Positions 7,886 to 15,741 of a DNA stretch of 19,953 nt are shown here, piece by piece (the stretch's first letter is position 1; each line of letters opens with the position of its first letter). Location: NCBI GenBank assembly GCA_002470565.1, contig DKMQ01000059.1, positions 1 to 19,953 on the forward strand. Direction: 5' to 3'. The position numbers were made by a program, and so were the translations under genes. The notes under the pieces were generated by a model. It worked only from the letters and a program-made list of their open reading frames with translations. It made no database searches and was not told the origin of the DNA. The DNA is from Oceanospirillaceae bacterium UBA7410. GTDB lineage: Bacteria > Pseudomonadota > Gammaproteobacteria > Pseudomonadales > Balneatricaceae.

Positions 7886-9064
7886 TTAACGAGACTCCCT
7901 TGAAGCTGAAACATCTTGCGTTAGCTGCTGAATCACACGGTTGGTAATTTCATCCACCATACTGGAAGAAACCTTACCACCAGTGCCCGTTGCTGCGCGC
8001 AAAGACTGGTTCTGCATTAGCTGATCTAAAGGTAATACCATCATATTATTACCACCTTCAACGTCTACCATCACCTTAGAGGCGTTGGAAAGTACATCTT
8101 CCATAGCCACAATATAAAGACGCTCACGAGTTACTTCCGGAGCTTTTTGGTACTCTGCAAGTAGCTTAGTGAAACGCGTAGCCTCACCTTCAGCACGGGC
8201 AACTACCTGAGCACGATAGGCTTGCGCTTCTTCAGCTACACGCTGTGCACGACCACGAGATTCTGGCACGATACCGTTAGCATAAGCCTGGGCTTCGTTC
8301 TTCACTCGTTGCTCATCTTCACGTGCCTTGATGACGTCATCAAACGCATCTTGTACTTGCGAAGGCGCAGCTGTGTTTTCGATGTTAACCTTAATGACTT
8401 CTAGGCCAGTTTTGTAATCATCTAGCAGATTCTGCAATCGACTCTCTACATCTAGCGCAAGAAGTGCACGACCTTCGGTCAACACTGAGTGCATTTCTGA
8501 GCCGCCTACAACATGGCGCAAAGCACTTTGTGTAGCTTGTAATAAGCTGTCCTCTGGACTCTTAACTTCTAACAAGAAGCTTTTAGGATCAGACACAACA
8601 TATTGAACCGATAAGCCTACTTCAACAATATTTTCGTCTTCTGTAAGCATTAAGGCGCGGTTTTCAACGTTACGCACTGCTGTGACGTTAACTTTAGTCA
8701 CGCTGTCAAATAAGGGCGGGTTCCAGTGCAAACCTGGCTGCACAGTCTCACTGTACTTACCAAGACGCAAAACTACAGCTCGCTCTTGCTGGTCTACTGT
8801 ATATAAGCCCATTGCGGCCCATAAAACTAAAACGATAGTAGCACCAAAAAGGATAATTTTACCTGTAGGCGCTGGGGTATTGCTACCGCCTGAGCCAGAG
8901 GTGTTTTTATTACCTGAACCGCCAAATAACCCACTTATTTTCTCAATCATCTTATTTAACGCTTCATCTAGATCTGGTGGTCCCTGATCTTGTCCGTTTG
9001 GACGGCGATTGCCACCCCATGGATCTTGGTCTTTACCGTTATTACCCGGTTCATTCCAGGCCAT
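7886..9064 (-). CDS. hflK: HflK, SPFH-domain subunit of the HflKC complex regulating FtsH
   Basis: Partner of HflC in the FtsH-associated membrane cage. The 392 aa (E. coli 419) show the typical layout. A Gly/Asn/Pro-rich cytoplasmic N terminus (WNEPGNNGKDQDPWGG, residues 3-18) leads to a Gly/Ser linker, one membrane helix (about 69-88) and the SPFH domain starting VDQQERAVVLRLGKY. An Ala/Glu-rich coiled coil (EAQAYANGIVPESRGRAQRV and on) and a low-complexity C terminus follow. The SD (AGGAG) lies 6 bases before the ATG. The gap from hflX is 33 bases, so it belongs to the hfq-hflX-hflK-hflC unit. The conserved order hflX-hflK-hflC supports the K/C assignment. Confidence 0.96.
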   Translation of the reverse strand: MAWNEPGNNGKDQDPWGGNRRPNGQDQGPPDLDEALNKMIEKISGLFGGSGNKNTSGSGGSNTPAPTGKIILFGATIVLVLWAAMGLYTVDQQERAVVLRLGKYSETVQPGLHWNPPLFDSVTKVNVTAVRNVENRALMLTEDENIVEVGLSVQYVVSDPKSFLLEVKSPEDSLLQATQSALRHVVGGSEMHSVLTEGRALLALDVESRLQNLLDDYKTGLEVIKVNIENTAAPSQVQDAFDDVIKAREDEQRVKNEAQAYANGIVPESRGRAQRVAEEAQAYRAQVVARAEGEATRFTKLLAEYQKAPEVTRERLYIVAMEDVLSNASKVMVDVEGGNNMMVLPLDQLMQNQSLRAATGTGGKVSSSMVDEITNRVIQQLTQDVSASRESR

Positions 9065-9097
9065 AAACTTCTCCTGATTATTGAAATTATAAAACTG

Positions 9098-10408
9098 TTA
9101 TAAGTCCCATGGGTTGGCTGGCTGGCCTACGAAAGGCGTTGCATCCATTCCTATGCGACTTAATGCTTGTAAAAAATCTCGCTTTTGTAAGCGAACGTCC
9201 AATACCATATGGCCCTGATCGTTAACATCTTCTTTTTCTACTGCGTCTAACGCGTAAAGTTGGGCTCTAAGGTTACCAAACTGAGGCTCTAGCACAATTT
9301 GCTGAGCAAAAATTTCGCCCCCTAAGCGCTCACTAATGGCTTGCACCAAAAGCTCGACTCCATCGCCTGTTAAGGCGCTTAGCCAAACTCTTCTTGGCAC
9401 GCCAAATCCATCACGGTCAATACGTGCTGGGCAGTCTTGGAGCATATCAATCTTGTTGTAAACTAACAAATAGGGCAAATCATCAGCACCAATTTCTTTG
9501 AGTACAGACTCCACTTCTTCTATATTGTCATCACGCTTTTCATCATTGGCATCCACCAGATGAAGTAATAATGTAGCCTCTGCTGTTTCTTGTAATGTAG
9601 CACGAAAGGCATCCACAAGCTTATGTGGCAAATGACGAATAAAGCCCACAGTGTCTACTAAGATAGTGGGGCCTACATCTTTAATTTCAAGACGTCTAAA
9701 AGTGGGGTCTAAAGTGGCAAACAATTGATCGGCTGCATACACCTGCGCAACTGTGACCTGATTGAACAAGCTAGACTTGCCTGCGTTGGTATAACCCACC
9801 AAAGAGATAGTGGGTATTTCCGCACGCCGGCGGGCACGACGCCCCTGCTCACGTTGCTTACGCACTTTACCTAAACGCTTCAAAATAGTGTTGATACGTA
9901 CGCGCAATAAGCGCCTATCTGTTTCTAGCTGTGTTTCCCCAGGGCCTCGAAGACCAATTCCACCTTTTTGGCGCTCTAAGTGAGTCCAGCCTCTTACCAA
10001 CCGCGTAGACATGTGTTCTAACTGAGCTAGCTCAACTTGCAACTTACCCTCGTGGGTACGGGCGCGCTGGGCAAAAATATCAAGAATCAAACCGGTTCTA
10101 TCTAATACCCTGCACTGCAGCTCAAGCTCTAAATTTCTTTCTTGGCCTGGGCTTAATGCATGATTAAAGATAACGATTTCAGCGCCATTTTGTTCTACAG
10201 CTAACTTAATTTCTTGTACTTTACCTGAGCCTACATAGGTTTTTGGATGAGGTGTTGCTCGTGAGCCACCTATAGTTAATAGGGGATCTGCACCGGCTGA
10301 ATAAACCAGCTCTTTTAATTCGTTAGCATCTTCACGCTCTCCTTCTTGGCCCATTTCTAAATGGACAAGGATTGCACGTTCGCCTGATTCATGACGTTCA
10401 AAAAACAA
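9098..10408 (-). CDS. hflX: ribosome-associated GTPase HflX
   Basis: An Obg-class GTPase that binds the 50S subunit, splits stalled 70S ribosomes (heat shock) and in some bacteria acts as a hibernation or antibiotic-response factor. The 436 aa compare with 426 in E. coli. An N-terminal HflX domain (about 1-190) contains GGIGLRGPGETQLETDRR (149-166). The G domain follows with G1 GYTNAGKSS (205-213), G3 DTVGFI (near 250), G4 NKID (near 315), and a C-terminal region. The start is TTG at 10408: the N-terminal MFFERHESGERAILVHL aligns with the family start, an in-frame stop lies three codons upstream, and no ATG is available. The SD is poor (AGG about 10 bases upstream), suggesting modest translation compared with hfq. 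Confidence 0.95.
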   Translation of the reverse strand: MFFERHESGERAILVHLEMGQEGEREDANELKELVYSAGADPLLTIGGSRATPHPKTYVGSGKVQEIKLAVEQNGAEIVIFNHALSPGQERNLELELQCRVLDRTGLILDIFAQRARTHEGKLQVELAQLEHMSTRLVRGWTHLERQKGGIGLRGPGETQLETDRRLLRVRINTILKRLGKVRKQREQGRRARRRAEIPTISLVGYTNAGKSSLFNQVTVAQVYAADQLFATLDPTFRRLEIKDVGPTILVDTVGFIRHLPHKLVDAFRATLQETAEATLLLHLVDANDEKRDDNIEEVESVLKEIGADDLPYLLVYNKIDMLQDCPARIDRDGFGVPRRVWLSALTGDGVELLVQAISERLGGEIFAQQIVLEPQFGNLRAQLYALDAVEKEDVNDQGHMVLDVRLQKRDFLQALSRIGMDATPFVGQPANPWDL

Positions 10409-10430
10409 AGCAATAACCTAAATCAAAGCA

Positions 10431-10446
10431 AGCACCTAGAGGTGCT
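10431..10446 (-). repeat. inverted repeat between hfq and hflX
   Basis: A perfect inverted repeat, AGCACCT-2 nt-AGGTGCT, with one more C-G pair after a G-T wobble on the minus strand. It lies 28 bases after the hfq stop and ahead of hflX. The RNA hairpin has no T-tract, so it is not a clear terminator. It could protect the hfq 3' end, act as a processing site or attenuate hflX. Confidence 0.5.
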
Positions 10447-10474
10447 CGATGGGGGTTCACGAAAATTAAACAGA

Positions 10475-10711
10475 TTATTCCTGCTCATCTTCTTCGGCAG
10501 GCATTTTAACGGGCCTTGATGGCACAACCGTTGAAATAGCGTGCTTATACACCATTTGTGAAACAGTGTTTTTTAGCAAAATAACAAATTGATCGAAAGA
10601 CTCTATTTGTCCTTGCAGCTTAATGCCGTTAACTAAAAAAATTGAAACAGGCACCCGCTCTTTGCGCAATACATTTAAGTAAGGGTCTTGTAAAGTTTGC
10701 CCTTTTGACAT
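10475..10711 (-). CDS. hfq: RNA chaperone Hfq
   Basis: Hexameric Sm-like protein that promotes sRNA-mRNA pairing. I chose the ATG at 10711 (78 aa, [18 protein letters not shown]) rather than an upstream in-frame ATG six codons away, because AAGGAG sits just before it and Hfq proteins begin MSKGQ. Visible are the Sm1 segment (about 9-45, with [22 protein letters not shown] and the FDQF proximal-face residues) and the Sm2 motif [13 protein letters not shown]. The C terminus is short and acidic (PAEEDEQE), unlike the long tail of enteric Hfq (102 aa) and closer to Pseudomonas (82 aa). The 100-base gap after miaA contains an AT-rich TATATAT stretch that could hold a promoter, but I found no good -35. 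Confidence 0.98.
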   Translation of the reverse strand: MSKGQTLQDPYLNVLRKERVPVSIFLVNGIKLQGQIESFDQFVILLKNTVSQMVYKHAISTVVPSRPVKMPAEEDEQE

Positions 10712-10789
10712 GGTAACTCCTTGTGTCATTGATCCAACTTTAGAGTAAAGCTAGATATATAATCCTGCGTAAATATGCTAAAACTTGCA

Positions 10790-10804
10790 AGGCGTTTTAC
10801 GCCT
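10790..10804 (-). repeat. short hairpin just after miaA, in the hfq leader
   Basis: AGGCG-5 nt-CGCCT, a 5-pair perfect inverted repeat starting nine bases after the miaA stop codon. On the minus strand it is followed by TGCAAGTTTT, a poor T-tract. It may be a weak attenuator or an element of the hfq 5' untranslated region. Evidence is only the symmetry. Confidence 0.35.
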
Positions 10805-10812
10805 CCTTTACG

Positions 10813-11772
10813 CTACCGCTCTATTCTATCGAATAATTGCAAAACATTGAATGTTAATTTTGCATCTAGGCTATCAAAAGTGTGTAATTGTGGCCAGCTA
10901 CGCAGCCAAGTGAGCTGCCTTTTAGCTAACTGCCTGGTCGCTACTATGCCTTTATGCTGCATAGTAGCGTAGTCATAATCACCACTTAGATGCTGCCACA
11001 TTTGCCGATAGCCAACACAACGCATAGAGGGTAAGTCTAAATGCAGATCCTTGCGAGCCATTAAAGATAGCACCTCTTGCTCAAAACCTTGCGCTAACAT
11101 ACTCTCAAAACGCGCCTCTATACGCTTGTGCAATACAGCCCTATCTTCTGGCCATACGCCAATGGAAGTGATTTGATACGGCAATTGTTGCTGTTTTTGC
11201 CTAGCCCAATGAGAAGTTAGCGTTTCCCCACTTAATAAAAAAACTTCCATTGCCCTAGTAATGCGCTGGGGGTCCGCTTGGTTGATTCGCACCCCAGCTA
11301 CAGGGTCAATTTCACACAAGCGATGATGCATTGCTAGCAGCCCATGGTCTTGTATTTCTTGTTCTAATTGTTCGCGCAATGTCGGCTCAGACGCCGGTAA
11401 TGGCGCCAAACCTTCCATTAAGGCCTTGTAATACATCATCGTGCCACCTACCAACAAAGGCACCTTACCGCGCGCGGTGATTTGTGCCATAAGCTCTAGC
11501 GCATCAGCACGAAAGCAAGCAGCTGAATAGGCCTCAAGTGGGTCGCGTATGTTAATTAAGTGGTGGGGAGCTAGAGCTAAAGTTTGGGCGTCAGGCTTAG
11601 CACTACCTATATTCATATCTTTGTAAATAAGTGCTGAGTCAACTGAAATGATTTCACATGCGCATCGCTGCACAAGCTCTACAGCCAGATCTGTTTTGCC
11701 TGCAGCAGTTGGCCCCATAAGAAAAATAGCGGGTGGCAACTGGGGAGCATCTAAATAGTTATCACTCACCAA
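10813..11772 (-). CDS. miaA: tRNA dimethylallyltransferase MiaA
   Basis: Transfers a dimethylallyl group from DMAPP to N6 of A37 in tRNAs reading UNN codons (i6A37, later ms2i6A). The 319 aa compare with 316 in E. coli. Visible are the P-loop-like GPTAAGKTDLA (20-30), SVDSALIYKDMNIGSAKP (43-60, with the catalytic Asp at 45), LVGGTMMYYKAL (near 107-118), and the C-terminal GYRQMW. The start is uncommon: TTG at 11772 directly abuts the mutL TAG, and GTG follows at 11769. The GAGGG SD (11783-11779) is 6 bases from the TTG and 9 from the GTG, so either could be used; no ATG lies near. Zero spacing after mutL indicates translational coupling. Confidence 0.96.
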   Translation of the reverse strand: MVSDNYLDAPQLPPAIFLMGPTAAGKTDLAVELVQRCACEIISVDSALIYKDMNIGSAKPDAQTLALAPHHLINIRDPLEAYSAACFRADALELMAQITARGKVPLLVGGTMMYYKALMEGLAPLPASEPTLREQLEQEIQDHGLLAMHHRLCEIDPVAGVRINQADPQRITRAMEVFLLSGETLTSHWARQKQQQLPYQITSIGVWPEDRAVLHKRIEARFESMLAQGFEQEVLSLMARKDLHLDLPSMRCVGYRQMWQHLSGDYDYATMQHKGIVATRQLAKRQLTWLRSWPQLHTFDSLDAKLTFNVLQLFDRIER

Positions 11773-13647
11773 CTATTGCCCTCGCATGAATAGCTTGTCC
11801 AGATCTGGCAGGCTAACTTGCGTCCATGTAGGCCGCCCATGGTTGCACTGGCCACTACGCTCTGTAATTTCCATATCTCGAAGCAAAGCGTTCATTTCTA
11901 CATGGTTTAATCTTCTATTAGCTCGCACAGCACCGTGGCAAGCCATGGTGCCTAGCAGTTCATTATGGGCAGCTCGAATACGATCACTGCTGCCGTAAGT
12001 GAGAACATCAGCTAATACATCACGCACCAGCTGTTCTACGTTGGCATGTTGCAGCAAACTTGGCACCTGTCTCACCACTAAACTTTCCGCACCTGATCTG
12101 TCTATTACAAAACCCAGCTCAGTAAATAGCTCTTGCTGCGCTTCCACTTGGTCTGCTTCACGCGAGCTCACTGACATTGATATAGGCACTAATAAAGGCT
12201 GGGCCTTAATACCCTGTTGTGCCCATGAGGTTTTCATTTTCTCATACACTATACGTTCATGTGCTGCATGCATATCTACCACAACAAGGCCTTGAGCATT
12301 TTCAGATAAAATGTAAATACCGTGGAGCTGAGCCACAGCGTAACCTAAAGGTGGCACCTCTCCTGCTTGAGCTACGCTGCCTATTAAGGAGCCTGATACA
12401 GCACCTGTATTACCATGTAAGTTGGCATACACCCTACTTTGTTCTTGTATCTGCGCAGGAGAATATTGACTTGACGCGCTGGGGCTCCACGACATTGATG
12501 ACGTAGGATTACCCGCCACTTGACCTAAGTCCACCTGCGTTTGCCCAGAAAATACTCCAGCTTGTAGCCCTTGAGGTTGTAATTGGGTGGGATCTTGCAT
12601 GACCCCCAATTGCTCCACTGTCCCACCTGTGGGAGTTTCTGGACGCACTTGAGCTAAGGTTTTATGCAAACTGCGGAAAATAAAGTCATGCACTAAGCGC
12701 CCATCACGAAAGCGAACTTCGTTTTTAGTAGGATGTACGTTTACATCTACACTGGCGGGCTCCAACTCTAAGTACAACACAAACGCTGGGTGACGACCAT
12801 GGAACAGCACATCGCGATAGGCTTGGCGCACGGCATGCCCCACTAGCTTGTCTTTGACCACACGACCATTCACAAAGAAATACTGCAAATCCATTTGGCT
12901 GCGTGAGAAGGTAGGTAGGCCAACCCAGCCCCATAATCTTAATCCTGGCGCTTCCATTTCAATGTGCAAAGCTTGCTGCATAAATGCAGGGCCACATACG
13001 CTAGCTACACGTTTTTCTTGAGCAGACTGGGTGTCAGCTGGGCGTAAATTATGGATTACCTTTTGATTGTGCTTTAGGCTAAATGCCACGTCAAAGCGAC
13101 TTAATGCCAAACGTTTTATGACTTCTTCTAGGTGACCAAACTCTGTTTTCTCGGTACGTAAAAACTTGCGCCTGGCTGGGGTATTAAAAAATAAATCCCT
13201 TACTTCCACTGTAGTACCCACTGGATGTGCAGCAGGTTGCAATTGAGCTGCCATGTCACGACCTTCGGTGATGACTTGCCAGGCACTATCTTGATCTTGT
13301 GTGTTTGAAGTAAGGATGAGCCTAGACACTGAGCTCACACTAGCTAAAGCTTCTCCACGAAAACCTAAGCTTTGTACTGATTCCAAATCTTCTAAACTGG
13401 CAATTTTACTGGTAGCATGGCGACTTAAAGCCAAAGCCAAATCTTGCTTATCAATCCCTGTGCCATTATCACGCACTCGCATCAGCTTTACGCCGCCTTG
13501 TTCCACGTCAACATCAATCTTGTTAGCTTGGGCATCAAGACAATTTTCTAACAACTCTTTAATCACTGATGATGGGCGCTCCACTACTTCGCCAGCCGCA
13601 ATTTGGTTGGCTAGACGTGGGCTAAGTTGATGTATTTTAGAAGTCAT
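11773..13647 (-). CDS. mutL: DNA mismatch repair protein MutL (with endonuclease motif)
   Basis: GHKL ATPase that links MutS mismatch recognition to strand incision and excision. The N-terminal ATPase shows [12 protein letters not shown] (30-41, with the catalytic Glu at 31 and the Mg-binding Asn at 35), DNGTGID, RHATSKI and [16 protein letters not shown] (95-110). A Gln/Ser-rich linker (about 350-425) joins it to the C-terminal dimerisation domain. That domain carries [12 protein letters not shown] (458-469), matching the DxHAx2Ex4E metal motif of MutL proteins with latent endonuclease activity, plus ACHGAVRAN (569-577) and CNHGRP (601-606). E. coli MutL, which relies on MutH, lacks this motif. 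The 624 aa are typical. A GAG SD lies 8 bases before the ATG, and 31 bases separate it from amiB. Confidence 0.97.
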   Translation of the reverse strand: MTSKIHQLSPRLANQIAAGEVVERPSSVIKELLENCLDAQANKIDVDVEQGGVKLMRVRDNGTGIDKQDLALALSRHATSKIASLEDLESVQSLGFRGEALASVSSVSRLILTSNTQDQDSAWQVITEGRDMAAQLQPAAHPVGTTVEVRDLFFNTPARRKFLRTEKTEFGHLEEVIKRLALSRFDVAFSLKHNQKVIHNLRPADTQSAQEKRVASVCGPAFMQQALHIEMEAPGLRLWGWVGLPTFSRSQMDLQYFFVNGRVVKDKLVGHAVRQAYRDVLFHGRHPAFVLYLELEPASVDVNVHPTKNEVRFRDGRLVHDFIFRSLHKTLAQVRPETPTGGTVEQLGVMQDPTQLQPQGLQAGVFSGQTQVDLGQVAGNPTSSMSWSPSASSQYSPAQIQEQSRVYANLHGNTGAVSGSLIGSVAQAGEVPPLGYAVAQLHGIYILSENAQGLVVVDMHAAHERIVYEKMKTSWAQQGIKAQPLLVPISMSVSSREADQVEAQQELFTELGFVIDRSGAESLVVRQVPSLLQHANVEQLVRDVLADVLTYGSSDRIRAAHNELLGTMACHGAVRANRRLNHVEMNALLRDMEITERSGQCNHGRPTWTQVSLPDLDKLFMRGQ

Positions 13648-13678
13648 TAGATACTCACAATCATAATGGGAATTTCGT

Positions 13679-15082
13679 TTAGGTTGTTGGAATGATTAAT
13701 TTTTTACCAACTTTTAATACAGATTTATTGGTCATCTTATTGACGCTTTGCAGGCGCTTAACACTGGTACCAAATCGCTGAGCAATAGCAGAAAGTGTAT
13801 CTCCAGAAACTACCTTATAAGATATCTGTTTTCGCTTTGCCTCTACCACAGAGGCTACATAGGTATTGGCTATAGGATAGCTATAAAAATAGCTTTTTAA
13901 GCCTTTAAAAATAGCGGTGGCCATTTGCTTTTGATATGTTTTAGTGCGTAACTTTGCAGCTTCACCAGGGTTTGAAATAAACCCTGTTTCAACCAAGATT
14001 GAAGGAACATCTGGCGATTTGAGCACCACAAAACCTGCCTTTTCAACATGGTTTTTATGTAATTTAGCAATCTTACCTATGTTATTGAGTACCTCTTTGG
14101 CAACTCCAAGGCCTGCAGATTGGCTATAGTTCATCGACATATCGATTAAAGTCATGGCCACATCATCTTCTTTGTCTTCCAAGCTAATGCCACCAATACC
14201 ACCAATTAAATCAGCTTCGTTTTCTTTTTGTGCTAATAAGCGCCCCATTTCACTTGAGGCACCACTAGAAGACAATATCCACACAGATGCACCTTTAGCT
14301 TTACTGTTTTTAAAAGCGTCCGCATGGATAGAGATGAAAAGATCAGCCTTAGCATTACGCGCTTTTTTAGTACGTCCTCTTAAGCTTATGTAATAATCAC
14401 CAGTGCGGGTGAGTAAAGGCTCAAACCCAGGTTCCTTTTTGATCAATGCTTGCAATTCTTTGGCGATCCCTAGGACCACATGTTTTTCACGTAGCTTTTT
14501 ACCACCGTATTTAGGCCCTAACGCTCCTGGATCTTCGCCTCCGTGGCCAGCATCAATAGCAATAATTATATCTCTTTGGCTATCTAGCAAAGACAAACTA
14601 CTGAGCGTATTTTTTGGTTGTGACACTTTCGAGGGCGTTGAGGATTTAGCCGTTGGCACAGTTTTTTTCACTGCACCTTTAGTAGGTGTTGGCGTGGTGA
14701 GTTGATAGTTGGATAAATCTATTACTAAGCGGTGCCCATAACTCGCATTGGGAGGCAGGCTAAAAATTTTATGGCTAGTTTTATAAGCTAAATCCAACAC
14801 TAAACGTAACTTATTGCCGCTGCGCTGACTAGAGCGAACAGCACGTATAGGGCTGTTAGAAAAGTCCAACTTCGCCATCGATGTGGACAAAGTACTCTTG
14901 TCTATATCAATCACTAATCTATCTGGATTGGTCAGTGTGATTTTTTCAAAGGTGATCGCACCACTAATATCTAGCACTACCCGTGTATTATCTGGGGCGG
15001 GCCAAATGCGTATATTTACTATTTCTGCAGCAATAGTAGCCGTTGAGAAATAGGTCAACAAAAGCAGCAATAAAACCCTCAT
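13679..15082 (-). CDS. amiB: N-acetylmuramoyl-L-alanine amidase (AmiB-type, AMIN-Amidase_3-LysM)
   Basis: Periplasmic zinc amidase that removes peptide stems from peptidoglycan during septal splitting. It has a signal peptide ([20 protein letters not shown], cleavage near 19), an AMIN domain (about 22-128) and a low-complexity Thr/Ser/Lys linker. The Amidase_3 domain (about 172-395) supplies zinc ligands in DAGHGG (His180), LREKHVV (Glu199) and SIHADAF (His253), with the catalytic Glu365 in [11 protein letters not shown]-terminal LysM (422-464, [18 protein letters not shown]) completes it. The insert at about 280-325 corresponds to the autoinhibitory helix region relieved by EnvC/NlpD-type activators. 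The 467 aa compare with 445 in E. coli AmiB. Its ATG overlaps the tsaE TGA (ATGA), so the two are coupled. AmiC is the alternative name, but adjacency to mutL and the LysM favour AmiB. Confidence 0.95.
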   Translation of the reverse strand: MRVLLLLLLTYFSTATIAAEIVNIRIWPAPDNTRVVLDISGAITFEKITLTNPDRLVIDIDKSTLSTSMAKLDFSNSPIRAVRSSQRSGNKLRLVLDLAYKTSHKIFSLPPNASYGHRLVIDLSNYQLTTPTPTKGAVKKTVPTAKSSTPSKVSQPKNTLSSLSLLDSQRDIIIAIDAGHGGEDPGALGPKYGGKKLREKHVVLGIAKELQALIKKEPGFEPLLTRTGDYYISLRGRTKKARNAKADLFISIHADAFKNSKAKGASVWILSSSGASSEMGRLLAQKENEADLIGGIGGISLEDKEDDVAMTLIDMSMNYSQSAGLGVAKEVLNNIGKIAKLHKNHVEKAGFVVLKSPDVPSILVETGFISNPGEAAKLRTKTYQKQMATAIFKGLKSYFYSYPIANTYVASVVEAKRKQISYKVVSGDTLSAIAQRFGTSVKRLQSVNKMTNKSVLKVGKKLIIPTT

Positions 15083-15597
15083 GTATTGACCACATCTAAG
15101 CTGCGTATGATTTTATCGCCCCTATTTGTTTGCGACACAAAACACAGATTACGACCACGATCTAGGGCAGAAATAGTAATCACCACATCAGCAATGGGCA
15201 AATAACCCAAACCTTTATCAGGCCACTCAATTAAGTTAATAGCAGATCCATCAAAATAATCCCTAATGCCTAAATAATCTAACTCTTCTGGGTGCCCTAG
15301 GCGATAGAGGTCAAAGTGGTGGAGTTGTTGTTGGCCAAATTGATATGGCTCTACCAAGGTATATGTGGGGCTTTTAGTGGCTCCTATGTGGCCAAAATGG
15401 TTCATTACACCGCGCGTGAAAGTAGTTTTTCCCATACCCAAATCTCCCTGCAAAAACACCGTAACTGCTGTTCGCGCTGTCACAATCTGATCGCCTTGTG
15501 CTTCTTTGGGGATGGCATTTAGAGACTTTCCAAACTGCTTACCTAGAGCCACCATAGCGTCTTCGCCGTGGGCTTGTTGTTGATACTCTAGAAACAT
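15079..15597 (-). CDS. tsaE: tRNA t6A37 biosynthesis ATPase TsaE
   Basis: ATPase of the TsaBDE complex that makes N6-threonylcarbamoyl-A37 in ANN-decoding tRNAs. The 172 aa are slightly longer than E. coli (153), mostly through an insert around residues 25-45. Visible are the P-loop GDLGMGKTTFTRG (51-63), the switch SPTYTLVEPY (76-85), HHFDLYRL (93-100) and LIEWPDKG (122-129). First gene of the minus-strand block; its stop overlaps the amiB start by four bases. The SD before the ATG is weak (TTGAG). In many relatives an nnr gene lies directly upstream, but here the next gene is the divergent queG. Confidence 0.95.
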   Translation of the reverse strand: MFLEYQQQAHGEDAMVALGKQFGKSLNAIPKEAQGDQIVTARTAVTVFLQGDLGMGKTTFTRGVMNHFGHIGATKSPTYTLVEPYQFGQQQLHHFDLYRLGHPEELDYLGIRDYFDGSAINLIEWPDKGLGYLPIADVVITISALDRGRNLCFVSQTNRGDKIIRSLDVVNT

Positions 15598-15741
15598 GAA
15601 CTCAAAAACCTACACAATATATAATTTATCAAGGTGCAATATAGCCTAAAAGCATAATAAAAACCGCCTAGGTTATAGTATTTCATGGGTTTTTTTCATT
15701 TTTAGAGATTCAAGGGATTCGTCTAGGTTAGAATAACGCTT
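15598..15741. promoter_or_regulatory. divergent tsaE/queG intergenic region with likely promoters
   Basis: These 144 AT-rich bases must hold the promoters of two divergent units. Toward queG, TAGAAT (15729-15734) is a near-consensus -10 that lies only 7 bases before the ATG; the -35 region (AGATTC at 17 bp) is poor. Toward tsaE, two -10-like TATATT hexamers occur on the minus strand (near 15626-15631 and 15614-15619) without a convincing -35. No operator palindrome beyond a CCTAGG is evident. Confidence 0.45.

Noticed and set aside
7885..7914. N-terminal extension of hflC by ten codons
   Set aside because: It overlaps the end of hflK, and the internal ATG at 7884 has the SD and the family N terminus.
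10712..10729. Six-codon N-terminal extension of hfq (MTQGVT)
   Set aside because: AAGGAG lies within this stretch at the right distance from the ATG at 10711, and Hfq proteins begin MSKGQ.
10775..10972. 65-aa plus-strand ORF over the miaA end
   Set aside because: It is antisense to conserved miaA sequence, Cys/Arg-rich by frame effect, with no SD.
11786..12506. Plus-strand ORFs opposite mutL
   Set aside because: Shadow frames of a well-conserved gene; no domain and no initiation signal.
12725..12934. 69-aa minus-strand ORF within mutL
   Set aside because: Alternative frame inside the conserved MutL ATPase region without an SD.
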